DNA from: Verrucomicrobiaceae bacterium E54
GTDB taxonomy: Bacteria > Verrucomicrobiota > Verrucomicrobiia > Verrucomicrobiales > Akkermansiaceae
Direction of reading: 5' to 3'
Assembly (NCBI GenBank): GCA_022548915.1
Contig: JAKZES010000008.1
Span: 1 to 64,000, forward strand
DNA length: 64,000 nucleotides
Below the pieces are notes generated by a model that was given only the letters and a program-made list of their open reading frames with translations, ran no database searches and had not been told where the DNA came from. A program made the translations under genes and the position numbers. This document shows positions 28,001-35,482 of this stretch, piece after piece. The first letter of the stretch is position 1. Each line of letters opens with the position of its first letter.

Positions 28001-30650
28001 CGAGAACTCCGAGTTCGCAGGCAACTCGGCGAGTTCCCAGGGTGGGGCGGTTCATATGACGGACTCGGAAGTCGAGTTCCGCGCCTGCGCGTTCCGGGGC
28101 AATCGGTCGGTATGGGGAGGCGCCTTGGCCGACAGCAGCGGACGACTTTCCTTGGAATCCTCCACCTGCTCCGGCAACGCGGCAGAGCGAGGGGGCGCGC
28201 TCTACGTCGCGGGTCTCGGCGCCACCCTGCACAACAGCCTGCTGCATGGAAACCAGGCCGACATCGGAGGCGCGATCGAGAACGCGGCCGATACTTTTGA
28301 GGCCGTCCATTGCACCTTCACCGAGAACACGGCGTGGGAGCAGGGCGGTGCCGTCAGCAACACCGACTACCCCGACGAGAACCTCGCGAGCTACACGAAC
28401 TGCATTCTTTGGAACAACCAGCACCGGCGTCGCACCGATTCGGCATCCGCGTCCAGCTCGACCTACAACGGCGCGGCACCCGACACTCTCTTCACGTCCT
28501 GCCTCATTGCCAACTCGGGTGGCAGTGGGGCATGGGATCCCTCGATCGGCACCGATGGGGGCGGAAACCTCGACATCGATCCGTCATTCATCGCTGCCGG
28601 CACCCCGGCCGTGCCGCTGGCCGGTGGCACCGGCTTTCAGCCACGCACCGGTTCTCCCGCGATCGACGCAGGGGCTGCGACGGCGCTGGTCTCCGACCTC
28701 CTCGGTCAACCGCGCCCACAGGGCACCGCACCCGACCTCGGCTGCTACGAGACGGCCCCCGCGGGACCCGGCGTTCTGTCATCATCCATCGACCTCCAAC
28801 TCACACCCAACAGCGGCACGCATGTCGACCTGGCCGAGACCGCCCCGCTCTTCGACCAATCGGCAGTCGCCTTCGAGATCACGTCAATGGAGCCGGCTGG
28901 CATCGTCGAAGCGGCACTCGATCCGACCACCGGTTCGCTGACCATGGAGGTGATTCCCGACCGCTTCGGCCGCGTCCAGTTCGGGATCGGCGGGGTGGAT
29001 TCGCAGGGACGCCGGAGCGTGGTGGGGCTGGTCGTGGATGTCGTCCCGACACGCGTCCACGTGAATGCATCTGCCACCGGCAGCGGCAGCGGACTGAGCT
29101 GGGCCGACGCCTTTCCGTCGCTCCAGTCGGCCCTCGACCGACTCGTGAGTGGTTATGAAATCTGGGTCGCCGAGGGCACCTATTATCCCTTCGACGGTCC
29201 CGGAGTGCGCTACCACAGCGACGACGCCAGCTTCAAGCTGCGCAGCGGCCTGCAGGTGTTCGGCGGCTTCGCCGGCAACGAAACGACCCGCTCGGCGCGC
29301 GATCCCGGGCGTCGAACCACCCTGCTGCAGGGTTACACGACGGATGTCGCGCAGCCGCGGATCTTCCTCGTGGTGACCGCCGTTGGTGTCGGCAGCGATT
29401 GCACGCTGGACGGCTTCACCATCGCCGGCGGCATCGGCGGTAGTGCCAGCGGAGGAATCAACGTGCGCGATGGCGGCGCCCTCCACCTCGACGGATCGAG
29501 CCCCGTGATCACCGGATGCCGCTTCATGGACAGCTACGCCAGATACAGTGGTGGAGCGGGCGCCTGGATCGGGAATGGCTCGATGCCGTTCTTCGAGTCG
29601 TGCGAATTCATCGCCTGTCAGAGTTTCTCCAGTTGGGGCGGAGCCGTGCTCGCCAGCAACGGCTCGGCGCCGGTCTTCGAAAACTGCCTGTGGCAGGGCA
29701 ATTCCGCCTACCTCGGCGGCGCCCTCGGTGTCCGCGCCGGGGCGACCGTGCGGGTGATCAACGGCACCTTCTCCGGCAATTCCGCGCGGAGCGACGGCGG
29801 CGCCGTGTGGAACGAGGGTGCGCTCTTCCTCGGCAACAGCATCGTCTGGAACAACCGCTGCCGCACGGACAGCGCGCCCAGCACCGCGATCCCTTCCGCC
29901 TCGCTGTTCCAGACCGCGTCGGGTACCACCAACCACCGCCACAACCTCGTCGCCCATTCCGGCGGGAGCGCCGCCTGGAATCCCGACCTCGGCACCGACC
30001 TTGGCGGCAATGTCGACGCCGATCCCGTCTTCCTCAGCCCGGCAGATCCCACCGATTTCTTTGCCGCTCCCGGCGATCTGCGGTTGAGCTTCGGCTCGGC
30101 GGCCCTCGACACCGGCGACAACCTGCTCATCACCACCGGCCTCGACCTTGATGGCCTCCCGCGCCTCACCAATGCCGCCGTCGATCTCGGCTCCTATGAA
30201 GGTCAGAACGACCAACTGGACAGCGATGGCGACCAGCTCTCCGACGCTTTCGAAATGGCCTCGACCATTCCGCCCTCGCGCACCGCCCTCGTCGCGGGCG
30301 ACGATGACGACGGCGACGGCTTGATCAATCTCGACGAGTTTTTCTTCGGCCTCGATCCACAGGTTTCCGATGCCCGGCAGGCAGCGTCGCTGGTCTTCGA
30401 GGAATACCTGAGCCAAACCTATCTCGCGATCCGGTATTCAGTGAACCCATGGGCTCGGACCTTCCGCAGGGCCGAAGTCCAGCGTAGCACCGATCTCGGC
30501 AACGACGACGATTGGTCGACCGGCGAAACCACCCGGGTCCGCGCCGAACGCCTGCGACCCGACCTCGAACAGATCACCGAGCGCTCCAACCGATGGGTGG
30601 GTCTCGATGACGCCGAGTTTCTCCGGGTCCACACCGTCGCCGAGCCCTGA
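22044..30650 (+). CDS. Giant exported parallel beta-helix protein with five repeated modules
   Basis: 2868 residues. The start is a GTG (MRWLPLFLLSMSGSLCGA after translation), chosen because it gives a full signal peptide; an in-frame ATG at 22074 would shorten it. Five modules begin with a near-identical block, for example VDATATGAGTGLSWADAIP then LQDAL and IWIAEGxYxPD, at about residues 19, 517, 1155, 1796 and 2337. Each block is followed by right-handed beta-helix coils with G-N-x-x-x-x-GGA steps. A DLGGxxRxxxxxxDMGxxE junction and, in all but the last, an 85-residue Ig/cadherin-like domain then follow. After about residue 2722 come thrombospondin-3-like acidic repeats (DSDGDQLSD, DDDDGDGLINLDEF) and a C-terminal beta domain ending EFLRVHTVAEP. 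It probably acts as a surface or extracellular adhesin or polysaccharide-binding protein; no lyase catalytic set was identified. Confidence 0.9.
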   Translation: MRWLPLFLLSMSGSLCGAIFHVDRDVSGGLGDGSSWTNAFADLQSALLVARTGDEVWVAEGVYYPDEGPLQMPDSASSRFEPDAGVELYGGFSGTETMRSQRDVYRHRTILSGDLQQDDLDPDGDGITARAAHIVGVNAATVVRFNRTYGGGRLDGLVITAGAGTSAGGLYSITSDLVVARCEFQGNRATDAGGFYLSGQNVTMVSCTSSGNRASRFGGGGVANAELVLSGCLFLANESSTAGGGLYIGTSATLTATHCTFVGNRSSQGGAILNVSRFGTPTFRNSIIWNNEASGSTTTPAATHSASSQSRTGFSHCLLANSGGSSAWVLPLTFNLGGNVDADPQFVDLPAVGEIPALGFEVLRLTAVSPGIDTGSNSSIEADRADLDGDGITNEPQPLDLGGAERLQNGTTDMGCYEGSRGPSVVAPVPPIELAPGSGLHPGLVDLSTVFDETAVEFAIESVTPLGRVEATVDPVTGLMDLTVLPGAVGEVTITARATDANGAAAFTTILVAIFPPVLYVDATATGAGTGLSWADAIPHLQDALDLGGGSHEIWIAEGIYRPDLGGGRTVGDASAKFVLPAGVSLRGGFVSGSTDSASRLPEARSILSGDVDADDLDADGDGLAADTTEVVGENSDLLLEVSGAPAGVVVEHLTFSAAGGSTNGGGLRATSSQIILRRCDFIANQATQGAGAHLSGGDIVIEDCTFQENVGVQDGGGLRLIGTSTTMDDCVFEGNRSSTGGGGVAASDSTIELSGCEFLRNLASTSSDRGGAVWLRSSPLSARDCRFTGNATPGTFGYGGAIFGSLGSIDLLRCDFEGNQAYDGGALYLDGGTVTRIVQASFAGNATTNDGGAIHLDGAELAVSASEFRGNAGGDGGAVYNDSATPVFHGCTFSGNDAAGTGGAIYNQTSNTANPAAPQLTHCIVWNNRSWGETGTARASVGDSSTGHESSFAHCLIANSGGSAAWNPELGHDLGGNLALDPQFLLPVDPASAPTSLGDLRLPSTSPAINSGDNALLPADELDADGDLDLAEPLPQDLGGLPRVAGAATDMGAHEIEPGPASVGSLPRPRLEPLSGSHPALIQLADFFDGTAVGFRIEQVVPTDIVTASVHPTTGQFDLEVLPNRFGPVSVIVGATNAAGATSFRTLQIDVFPSVVHVDAAATGLATGLTWDDAFPDLQSALQVPRIGLIPLDVWIAEGQYRPDQGPGQVADNPGAVFSVPARTNLYGGFAGNETSRDSQNPDLHPTILSGDLGQDDIVVDGRTADAADQRGVNSNRILYVPPLTPITIDGVTITGASGGSGIYASAPQLTLRDCRFAGNRGNGGGALKLEGGSVVVEASRFEGNLAASLSSSAIRDGGAIEALNVQLSIRGCVFAANRAGPDLDPLGSGGAILADGQSLELVDTRFESNRSASGGGAIKATDLDLRIEGCSFSGNECAGSGGALMISNCATELCRSIFTANRGSQGGAVNSNGPSFIAANVEFRGNTGNSGGALLFSAADLRISNSIFTGNTATDGGAITQGNGPGTYSHCTFTGNRAGFRGGAFYYPFTSNPVAPSFHNSVFSGNMAGNSTNLPSATAASQADYNQLLITFHSCLVEGSGGSATWDLGFGLDGGGNLDGDPAFLIPISPQQAPTIAGDFRLGPQSAAIDAGDPTLLPDDPCDLDGDLTTAEPLPLDLGDLPRLSGIRPDLGAHETEGGPAAPGPEPRLELDPDAGVLPGALSVADLFDSDAVGYSLDSLHPAGPLDVQIDPVTGQLDVTVPPGTIGHFVAIVRATNSSGVGTWRAIVIDVFPDVVFVDRAATGADTGLNWADAIPHLQDALALGGSGYAIWVAGGVHTPDQGAGHTPGDASSYFPIGEGTEIYGGFPVGATTMAERDPDRWPTVMSADLGGDDIDPESDGVIVQPGDQRGTNARLVAALVGVSEATRLDGIWITGAAGPGFGELGSGMLVSNATPTLHGCRFYGNSNSYGGALSVVGSAPLVVENSEFAGNSASSQGGAVHMTDSEVEFRACAFRGNRSVWGGALADSSGRLSLESSTCSGNAAERGGALYVAGLGATLHNSLLHGNQADIGGAIENAADTFEAVHCTFTENTAWEQGGAVSNTDYPDENLASYTNCILWNNQHRRRTDSASASSSTYNGAAPDTLFTSCLIANSGGSGAWDPSIGTDGGGNLDIDPSFIAAGTPAVPLAGGTGFQPRTGSPAIDAGAATALVSDLLGQPRPQGTAPDLGCYETAPAGPGVLSSSIDLQLTPNSGTHVDLAETAPLFDQSAVAFEITSMEPAGIVEAALDPTTGSLTMEVIPDRFGRVQFGIGGVDSQGRRSVVGLVVDVVPTRVHVNASATGSGSGLSWADAFPSLQSALDRLVSGYEIWVAEGTYYPFDGPGVRYHSDDASFKLRSGLQVFGGFAGNETTRSARDPGRRTTLLQGYTTDVAQPRIFLVVTAVGVGSDCTLDGFTIAGGIGGSASGGINVRDGGALHLDGSSPVITGCRFMDSYARYSGGAGAWIGNGSMPFFESCEFIACQSFSSWGGAVLASNGSAPVFENCLWQGNSAYLGGALGVRAGATVRVINGTFSGNSARSDGGAVWNEGALFLGNSIVWNNRCRTDSAPSTAIPSASLFQTASGTTNHRHNLVAHSGGSAAWNPDLGTDLGGNVDADPVFLSPADPTDFFAAPGDLRLSFGSAALDTGDNLLITTGLDLDGLPRLTNAAVDLGSYEGQNDQLDSDGDQLSDAFEMASTIPPSRTALVAGDDDDGDGLINLDEFFFGLDPQVSDARQAASLVFEEYLSQTYLAIRYSVNPWARTFRRAEVQRSTDLGNDDDWSTGETTRVRAERLRPDLEQITERSNRWVGLDDAEFLRVHTVAEP

Positions 30651-30657
30651 TGTCCAC

Positions 30658-30684
30658 TCCCATTGACTGCCCTTGGGAATGGGA
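30658..30684. terminator. Possible bidirectional hairpin between convergent genes
   Basis: TCCCATT at 30658-30664 pairs with AATGGGA at 30678-30684 in the 37-nt space between the beta-helix and GH16 genes. The stem is 7 bp with a 13-nt loop and there is no clear T-run, so termination strength is doubtful. Confidence 0.3.
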
Positions 30685-30687
30685 AAA

Positions 30688-31602
30688 CTACTTGAAGGGC
30701 AACTCGCCCTCGCCTCGCGGAGCCGGGTCGCCGCCGCCGCCCTCCTTTTCGTAGACCCGCACGTAGTCGATCTCCATCTCCGCAGGGAAGGGTGTGGTCG
30801 GGTCGGGAGGCCCGAGAAAGCGCCCGCCGACGGCGAGGTTGAGAACGAGGTGGAAAGGTTTGTCAAAAGGCGCGGGCCACGGATTCAGCTCCGCCTCCGA
30901 CGCCGGCTTCTCGCCGCCGTTCGGCCCGCGCTTCGAGGTGCTCCACCAAAATTGCTTCGTGGAAAACAGCTTCCCGTCGACATACCAGCGGATCACCCCC
31001 GGTTCCCACTCGATGGCATAGGTGTGGAAATGGTCGATGCCCTTCCCTTCGGGAAAAACAAACTCGCCGCCCGCATGGACATTCGCCGGCCAGCAACCGC
31101 CGTAGTGGATCGTCCCGAGCACTTTTCCCGGCTCCTGCCCACGCGCCTCCATGATGTCGATCTCGCCCGAAGCCGCCCATCCTCCATACGCATTGTCGTC
31201 GGGAAGCATCCAGATCGCCGGCCACAGGCCCTGCCCCACCGGCAACTTGGCGCGAATTTCGAACCGCCCGTAGCGCTGCGAAAACAGGGTCTCGCCCTGG
31301 CGCGTCACGGTCCGCATCCGCGCCGAGGTGTAGCCGCATCCATGCAGCGATTCCTTGCGCGCCTGAATGACCAACTTGCCGTCGCGGACGATCGCATTCC
31401 CCTCGGAGTAGTACTGCAACTCGTCGTTGCCCCAGCCGTGGATCCACTGCCTGGCCTCGTAGTTGTAGAAACCGTTCCCCACCTGGAAACCCCACTTCTC
31501 CCGATCGATGGAATCGCCCTCGAACTCGTCACTCCAGACCAGTTTCCAATCCTCCGCCATCAGCGGGGCGAGCAGGGCCATCAGCAGGATCCGGATCTTC
31601 AC
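30688..31602 (-). CDS. Secreted GH16 beta-glucanase-like glycosidase
   Basis: 304 residues from a GTG at 31602, which gives the signal peptide MKIRILLMALLAPLMA; the frame stays open further upstream inside the desulfurase gene. The GH16 fold is evident from WSDEFEGDSIDREKW (23-37), W-x-ND-E-LQYY and the catalytic motif GEIDIMEARG (146-155). In that motif E147 is the nucleophile, D149 the assistant and E152 the acid/base. The sequence ends with EIDYVRVYEK and a Gly/Pro tail. GH16 enzymes cut beta-1,3/1,4-glucans or galactans such as laminarin, agar or carrageenan; the substrate is not determined from sequence alone. It starts 4 nt after the cysteine desulfurase stop, so it is likely translated from the same message. 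Confidence 0.92.
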   Translation of the reverse strand: MKIRILLMALLAPLMAEDWKLVWSDEFEGDSIDREKWGFQVGNGFYNYEARQWIHGWGNDELQYYSEGNAIVRDGKLVIQARKESLHGCGYTSARMRTVTRQGETLFSQRYGRFEIRAKLPVGQGLWPAIWMLPDDNAYGGWAASGEIDIMEARGQEPGKVLGTIHYGGCWPANVHAGGEFVFPEGKGIDHFHTYAIEWEPGVIRWYVDGKLFSTKQFWWSTSKRGPNGGEKPASEAELNPWPAPFDKPFHLVLNLAVGGRFLGPPDPTTPFPAEMEIDYVRVYEKEGGGGDPAPRGEGELPFK

Positions 31603-31606
31603 AAGC

Positions 31607-32794
31607 TCACGAATAGACCACCACCGGTCCGGCACTGCCACCCTGAACGCGGCGCAGCTTTTCGACGGATGACACCACGGCCTCGGCGGCCTTTTCGATC
31701 TCCTCCATCGTCACCAGGTGCGAGATCCCGAAGCGCAGGCTGCTCTTGGCCTTGGCATCGGAGAAGCCCATCGCCTTCTGCACGTGACTCGGCTTCTGTT
31801 TGCCGGTCATGCAGGCGCTTCCCGCAGAGCACGCGACGCCGCGCTCCTCGAGCAGGATGAGCAGCCCGGCCGCCTCGCAGCCCTCGAAGGAAAGGTGGCT
31901 CGTCCCCGGAAGCCGGTGGATCTGGTCGCCATTCACGGTCACCCCCTTCACCCGCTCGACCACGAGTTCCTCGAAGCGATCGCGCAATCGGCGCACGGCA
32001 TCGCCCTCCGGGTCATGAGCCAGGCGCTGGCGTGCCATTTCCGCCGCGACGCCAAGACCCACGATCCCCGCGACGTTCTCGGTGCCGCTGCGCCGCCCAC
32101 CTTCCTGCCCTCCTCCGCGGATCATCGGCTCAAACCGGCAACCCCGCCGCACATGGAGCGCTCCCACCCCCTTCGGCCCGAAAAACTTGTGCGCGCTGAG
32201 CGAGAGGAAGTCCACCGGCACCTCGCGCACGTCGATCGGAACCTTGCCGACCGCCTGGATCGCATCGGTGTGAAACGCCAACCCCTTGTCCTTGGCGATC
32301 GCGCACGCTTCCGCAATCGGCCCGATCACGCCGGTCTCGTTGTTGACCCACATCACCGAGGCAAACCCTCCGCCCTCTTTTGCTGCCTCACAAGCCGTGC
32401 GGAAGGCATCAAGATCCAACCGCCCTCCGGCATCCACGCCGACCCGCTCGACCGCAAAACCCACTTCCTCGAACGTCTCGATGGGCCGCAGCACCGCGCT
32501 GTGCTCGATTGCCGAAGTGATCACCCGTCCGGTCTTTCGCCCGACCACCCGCGACAACCACTTGAGCGCCATGTTGGTGCTCTCGGTGCCGCAACCGGTG
32601 AACACGATCTCCTCCGGCTCGGCACCGATCAGCGCCGCCACCTTTTCCCGTGCCTCGTCGATCGCCTTCCGCGCCTCCTTCGCCGGGCCATAGGACGAGT
32701 TGGGGTTGTGGAAATTCTCCCGCATCCACGGCAGCATCGCATCCACCACCTCGGGCAGCATCGGAGTCGTGGCGTTGGCATCGAGGTAGATCAC
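31607..32794 (-). CDS. Cysteine desulfurase (NifS/IscS family)
   Basis: 395 residues, typical length. PLP fold: N-terminal MIYLDANATTPM, His98 in AIEHSA, HTDAIQAVGK at 175-184, and the PLP lysine K203 in LSAHKFFGPKG. RSGTEN at 235-240 and catalytic Cys328 in SAGSACMTG complete the set. It removes sulfur from cysteine to form an enzyme persulfide for FeS-cluster or tRNA thiolation pathways. No iscU, iscA or mnmA gene is adjacent. Downstream lies GH16 at 4 nt. A 61-residue relic of a close copy sits 10 kb away at 21719-21904. Upstream are the REP-like palindromes. Confidence 0.95.
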   Translation of the reverse strand: MIYLDANATTPMLPEVVDAMLPWMRENFHNPNSSYGPAKEARKAIDEAREKVAALIGAEPEEIVFTGCGTESTNMALKWLSRVVGRKTGRVITSAIEHSAVLRPIETFEEVGFAVERVGVDAGGRLDLDAFRTACEAAKEGGGFASVMWVNNETGVIGPIAEACAIAKDKGLAFHTDAIQAVGKVPIDVREVPVDFLSLSAHKFFGPKGVGALHVRRGCRFEPMIRGGGQEGGRRSGTENVAGIVGLGVAAEMARQRLAHDPEGDAVRRLRDRFEELVVERVKGVTVNGDQIHRLPGTSHLSFEGCEAAGLLILLEERGVACSAGSACMTGKQKPSHVQKAMGFSDAKAKSSLRFGISHLVTMEEIEKAAEAVVSSVEKLRRVQGGSAGPVVVYS

Positions 32795-32845
32795 GGTGGA
32801 AGCCTAGCCACCAACTCCGACCCCATCAAGCAGCCCGCCACCTTT

Positions 32846-32912
32846 GTACGTAGTTCCGCCTTTAGGCGGTTGAACTGCAAAAAGAAGACCGCCTGAAGGC
32901 GGAACTACATAC
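32846..32912. repeat. REP-like palindrome upstream of the photolyase
   Basis: GTAGTTCCGCCTTTAGGCGG (arm at 32850-32870) pairs with ACCGCCTGAAGGCGGAACTAC at 32888-32908, one nested small palindrome in each arm (CCGCC-TTTA-GGCGG), with an 17-nt AT-rich centre. The same outer sequence recurs at 34488-34554. No RAYT transposase is in the window. Confidence 0.75.
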
Positions 32913-32967
32913 ATCAAGTGCCGAACCTCTTCGCTGGACAGCCTCTCGGCCCGAACTATCCCTCTCC

Positions 32968-34491
32968 ATGCGGAACCTCCTCGTCATCCTCGGCGACCAG
33001 CTTGACCCGGACAGTCCGGCGCTCGCCGATGCGGACCCCAAGAAGGACCTGATCTGGATGTGCGAGGCCTCGGAAGAGTCCACCCACGTCAAGTCCCACA
33101 AGCAACGGATCGTCCTCTTCCTTTCCGCCATGCGCCACCATCGCGAGTGGCTGGAAGACAAGGGTTTTCAGGTCGATTACACCCCGCTGGACGCAGACGA
33201 CCACAGCGGCCGCCTCTCCGGCGAACTCAGCAAGGCCATCGAGAAACACGACCCGGAGCGGGTCCGCATCGTCGAACCCGGCGAGTGGCGGGTGAAACAA
33301 GCCATCGAGGGAGCGTGCCACCGGCTCTCGGTCCCGCTCGACATCCTTGAGGACACTCACTTTCTCTCGACCATCGACGACTTCCGTCGGCATGCCGAAG
33401 GCCGGAAGTCGCTGCGCATGGAGTTCTTCTACCGCGAGATGCGGAAGCGTCACGACATCCTGATGGAGGATGGCAAGCCGACCGGCGGCGACTGGAACTA
33501 CGACAAGGAGAACCGCAAGAGCTTCGGCAAGAGCGGGCCGGGCGAACTCCCTGAGCCGACCCACTCCGAGCCCGACGAGATCACGCGCGGGGTGATGGAT
33601 CTCGTTGAAACCCATTTCCCCGACCACCCCGGCTCGCTCGAGAGCTTCCGGTGGCCGGTCACGCGCCGCTCGGCCCTCGCCCACCTGCGGTCCTTCGTCG
33701 AGGAACGCCTGCCGAATTTCGGCGACTATCAGGACGCGCTCTGGACCGATGAACCCTTCCTCTATCACTCGCTGATCTCGTCGTCGCTGAACCTCAAGTT
33801 GCTCAACCCCCGCGAGGTCATCGACGCCGCCGAGAAAGCCTACCAGGAAAACAAGGCACCGCTGGCCGCCGTCGAGGGCTTCATCCGGCAGATCCTCGGC
33901 TGGCGCGAGTATGTCCGTGGCGTCTACTGGCTCCACATGCCCGACTACGTCGAGCGCAACGCGCTGGGTGCCGATCAATCGCTGCCGGAGTTCTACTGGA
34001 CCGGCGAGACCGAGATGAACTGCCTGCGCCAGGCGATCGGACAGACGCTCGAGCACGGCTACGCGCACCACATCCAGCGCCTGATGATCACCGGCCTCTA
34101 CGCGCTGTTGCTCGGCGTGCGTCCTCAGGAAGTGCACGAGTGGTATCTCGCGATCTACGTCGATGCCGTCGAGTGGGTCGAGTTGCCGAACACCCTCGGC
34201 ATGTCGCAGTTCGGCGACGGCGGCGTGATGGCTTCCAAGCCCTACTGCGCCTCAGGGAAATACATCCAGCGGATGAGCAACTACTGCGCCGGTTGCCGCT
34301 TCGATCCCGCGAAGAGAACCGGTGACAATGCCTGCCCGTTCACCACGCTCTATTGGGATTTCCTGCTGCGGAACCAAGACCAGCTCAAGGGCAACCAGCG
34401 GATGAGCATGCAGCTGCGCAACCTGTCGCGCCTGAGCAACGAGGATAAGAGTGCCATTCACGATCAGGCGGCCCGCCACCGGCGTATGTAG
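32968..34491 (+). CDS. FeS-type bacterial cryptochrome/(6-4) photolyase (PhrB class)
   Basis: 507 residues. The N-terminal Rossmann antenna-like domain starts LLVILGDQLD. The helical C-terminal FAD domain shows FIRQILGWREYVRGVYW (305-321), HHIQRLMITGLYALLLG and EWYLAIYVDAVEWVELPN. Four cysteines, C352, C440, C443 and C456, have the spacing of the [4Fe-4S] ligands known in Agrobacterium PhrB (350, 438, 441, 454). The protein therefore most likely repairs (6-4) photoproducts with FAD and an FeS cluster. It is flanked on both sides by the same REP-like palindrome, and its TAG stop lies inside the downstream copy. It appears monocistronic. Confidence 0.93.
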   Translation: MRNLLVILGDQLDPDSPALADADPKKDLIWMCEASEESTHVKSHKQRIVLFLSAMRHHREWLEDKGFQVDYTPLDADDHSGRLSGELSKAIEKHDPERVRIVEPGEWRVKQAIEGACHRLSVPLDILEDTHFLSTIDDFRRHAEGRKSLRMEFFYREMRKRHDILMEDGKPTGGDWNYDKENRKSFGKSGPGELPEPTHSEPDEITRGVMDLVETHFPDHPGSLESFRWPVTRRSALAHLRSFVEERLPNFGDYQDALWTDEPFLYHSLISSSLNLKLLNPREVIDAAEKAYQENKAPLAAVEGFIRQILGWREYVRGVYWLHMPDYVERNALGADQSLPEFYWTGETEMNCLRQAIGQTLEHGYAHHIQRLMITGLYALLLGVRPQEVHEWYLAIYVDAVEWVELPNTLGMSQFGDGGVMASKPYCASGKYIQRMSNYCAGCRFDPAKRTGDNACPFTTLYWDFLLRNQDQLKGNQRMSMQLRNLSRLSNEDKSAIHDQAARHRRM

Positions 34492-34554
34492 TTCCGCCCC
34501 GCGGCCGCGGGGCGGCTGAACCGGTGCACGTGGACCGCCTAAAGGCGGAACTAC
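34488..34554. repeat. REP-like palindrome overlapping the photolyase stop codon
   Basis: GTAGTTCCGCC at 34488-34498 pairs with GGCGGAACTAC at 34544-34554. An extra GC hairpin (GCCCCGCGGCCGCGGGGC) is nested inside the left half. The right arm GACCGCCTAAAGGCGGAACTAC resembles the one at 32888-32908. The photolyase stop TAG (34489-34491) is part of the left arm, so the repeat inserted into or trimmed the gene end. Confidence 0.75.
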
Positions 34555-34580
34555 GAACCACTGGACCCGATCCGGAGGGA

Positions 34581-35477
34581 TCACTTCCCCCAGTGCTTCA
34601 GCAGCGTGCTCGCCATGTCGCTCGGCGTTTCCGCCACCGCGATGCCGCATTCGGCGAGGATCCTCTTCTTCGCCTCGGCCGTGTCGTCCTCACCCCCGAC
34701 GATCGCCCCGGCGTGACCCATGCGTCTTCCGGGAGGAGCGGTCGCCCCGGCGATGAATCCGCAAATCGGCTTGCTGCAGTGGTCCTTCGCCCAGCGAGCC
34801 GCTTCAGCCTCGGCGTCGCCACCGATCTCGCCGATCATGATGATCGCCTCGGTCTCCGGGTCGTCGTTGAACATCTTCAGCACATCGAGGTGCGAGGTGC
34901 CGTTGATCGGATCGCCGCCGATGCCCACGCAGGTGCTCTGACCATAGCCGAGGCTGGTGAGCTGAAAGACCGCCTCATACGTGAGAGTGCCCGAACGGGA
35001 CACCACGCCGACATTGCCGCGCTTGTGGATGTAACCGGGCGAGATGCCGATCCGGCAGCCGCCGTGGCTCTTCTCGCCATGACCCGGCGTCACCACCCCC
35101 GGGCAGTTCGGACCGATCAGGCGCGACTTGGAGCCCATCATGGCTTCCTTCACCCGCATCATGTCCATCACCGGAATGCCCTCGGTGATCGCCACCACGA
35201 GTTCCACGCCGGCGTCCACCGACTCAAGGATCGCGTCGGCCGCGAAGGCCGGCGGCACGAAGATCGCGGAAGCCGTCGCCCCGGTTTCGGCCACGGCCTG
35301 CGAAACGGTGTCGAACACCGGCACCTTGTCCTCGAAGGTCTGACCACCCTTGCCCGGTGTCACGCCCGCCACGACCTGCGTGCCGTATTCGAGGGACAGT
35401 TTCGCGTGGCGGCCGCCGAAGCTGCCGGTGATGCCCTGGATCAGGACCTTGGTGTTTTCGTCGATCAGAATGGCCAT
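34581..35477 (-). CDS. sucD: Succinyl-CoA synthetase (ADP-forming) alpha subunit
   Basis: 298 residues, normal length. CoA-binding Rossmann domain: [15 protein letters not shown] at 11-25 and the later IGPNCPGV (121-128). The ligase domain carries the phospho-histidine H255 in [10 protein letters not shown]. The enzyme links succinyl-CoA to succinate plus nucleoside triphosphate in the TCA cycle as a heteromer with SucC. sucC lies upstream on the same strand but is separated by a 175-aa nucleotidyltransferase-like gene, whose stop is 5 nt before this start. Confidence 0.97.
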   Translation of the reverse strand: MAILIDENTKVLIQGITGSFGGRHAKLSLEYGTQVVAGVTPGKGGQTFEDKVPVFDTVSQAVAETGATASAIFVPPAFAADAILESVDAGVELVVAITEGIPVMDMMRVKEAMMGSKSRLIGPNCPGVVTPGHGEKSHGGCRIGISPGYIHKRGNVGVVSRSGTLTYEAVFQLTSLGYGQSTCVGIGGDPINGTSHLDVLKMFNDDPETEAIIMIGEIGGDAEAEAARWAKDHCSKPICGFIAGATAPPGRRMGHAGAIVGGEDDTAEAKKRILAECGIAVAETPSDMASTLLKHWGK

Positions 35478-35482
35478 CGGTG

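Noticed and set aside
28884-30416. 510-codon open frame antisense to the giant beta-helix gene
   Set aside because: It copies the repeat structure of the sense gene on the opposite strand.
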